A stretch of 64,000 nt of DNA from Roseovarius sp. (GTDB lineage Bacteria; Pseudomonadota; Alphaproteobacteria; Rhodobacterales; Rhodobacteraceae). The position numbers and the translations under genes are program-made. The DNA lies in NCBI RefSeq assembly GCF_027019125.1, contig NZ_JALUXE010000027.1:558001-622000 (forward strand), given 5' to 3'. The notes below the pieces were generated by a model. The model had not been told where the DNA came from, ran no database searches, and saw only the letters and a list, made by a program, of their open reading frames with translations. This document shows, one piece after another, positions 63,499-64,000 of this stretch (position 1 is its first letter; each line of letters begins with the position of its first letter).

Positions 63499-64000
63499 TC
63501 GCGGTCGATACTTTCCAGGCCGCGATAGAGGCGGCTGTCGCGATACTGCTCCAATGCAAAGCGGGCGATCACACCGAGCGATGCGGCCACCGGTACCGCT
63601 ACAAGCATCCCGACAAAGCCAAAGAGGGCACCAAAGGCCGAGAGCGCGAAGATCAGCCAGACCGGGTGCAGTCCCACCGACGAGCCCACCAGCTTGGGTG
63701 TCAGAAAATTGCCTTCGATCACCTGCCCGGAGATAAAGACGGCGGCCACCAACCCGACGCTGACCCAATCCCCCCAGAACTGGAACAGCGCGAGCCCCAC
63801 CGCCAACACGCCGCCGACGATGGACCCGACATAGGGGATGAACGTGATCAGGCCCGCAATCGCGCCCACCACGAGGCCGAATTGCAACCCCACGAGCATG
63901 AGCGCGACCGCGTAATAGGTGCCCAAGATCAGACAGACGGTGCCCATGCCGCGGATGAAACTGGCCAGCGTATTGTCGATCTGGCCTGCCAGTCTGCGGA
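63495..64000 (-). CDS. AI-2E family transporter (PerM), partial
   Basis: The frame runs to the window edge, so the N-terminal part is missing. The visible 168 residues hold four membrane segments including LILGTYYAVALMLVGLQFGL, VVGAIAGLITFIPYVGSIVGG, and FISGQVIEGNFLTPKLVGSSVG, followed by VWLIFALSAFGALFGFVGMLV. These match the C-terminal half of PerM/AI-2E transporters. In relatives it precedes hdaA as here. Substrate is unproven. Confidence 0.9.
   Translation of the reverse strand, partial: RRLAGQIDNTLASFIRGMGTVCLILGTYYAVALMLVGLQFGLVVGAIAGLITFIPYVGSIVGGVLAVGLALFQFWGDWVSVGLVAAVFISGQVIEGNFLTPKLVGSSVGLHPVWLIFALSAFGALFGFVGMLVAVPVAASLGVIARFALEQYRDSRLYRGLESIDRE

Overview
The window looks like ordinary chromosome from an alphaproteobacterium of the Rhodobacteraceae (Roseobacter group). 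The evidence is the high GC content, the neighbourhoods (lysC-ptsP, ccmI-ruvX, hemP/bfd/bfr, hdaA-ppk-ppx, irr beside fabA, soxBDAG) and many family-typical proteins (NDUFS4-like complex I subunit, DUF1178, DUF1289, Irr). A BciA-type divinyl chlorophyllide 8-vinyl reductase gene suggests an aerobic anoxygenic phototroph or a descendant of one. I see no rRNA, tRNA, phage, transposase, plasmid or CRISPR genes.

Layout. 0-6.5 kb: the tail of a small membrane protein and an HlyD-type adaptor, then ptsP, lysC, a PaaI thioesterase and metF on the minus strand. metF is divergent from metR, with two MetR-box-like sites between them. 7.5-13.3 kb: a dense minus-strand catabolic block (enolase-superfamily enzyme, Zn alcohol dehydrogenase, two alpha/beta hydrolases, PLP dehydratase, L-2-haloacid dehalogenase). 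13.5-25 kb: FKBP isomerase, lipoprotein, quinone reductase, irr/fabA, nrdR-ribD, an unrecognised protein, valS, a ZntB/CorA transporter and an HD protein. 25-36 kb: Lrp regulator and decarboxylase, DUF2235 hydrolase, Kef antiporter, a large proline-rich protein with GspL-like and GspC-like ends, O-acetylhomoserine sulfhydrylase, VOC, SDR and DUF1178 genes. 35.6-37 kb: the iron operon hemP-orf-bfd-bfr.

37-42.4 kb: bciA and cysE divergent, a complex I accessory subunit, a DUF1127-like small protein, DUF1289, ruvX and ccmI. 42.6-48.5 kb: the tetrameric sarcosine oxidase operon soxBDAG and sodB. 49-58.6 kb: RarD-type transporter, LOG protein, LysM protein, Atm1-type ABC exporter, HNH protein, murD, VOC, GNAT, a TerB/J-domain protein and an endonuclease/exonuclease/phosphatase-fold protein. 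58.6-64 kb: a small secreted protein, then ppx, ppk, hdaA and an AI-2E family transporter, all minus strand and cut by the window edge.

Functional themes are C1 and sulfur amino-acid metabolism (metF, metR, metY, cysE, soxBDAG), iron and heme handling (irr, hemP, bfd, bfr, atm1, ccmI), polyphosphate and nitrogen-PTS signalling (ppk, ppx, ptsP), and a substrate-catabolism island. The most unusual items are the GspL/GspC-like 780-residue protein, the enolase-superfamily enzyme with glycine where the first metal-binding aspartate is expected, three copies of a ~92-bp intergenic repeat, a second 25-base repeat tied to an inverted-repeat mini-element, and paired palindromes upstream of the DUF1127-like gene. 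I found no convincing undescribed multigene system.
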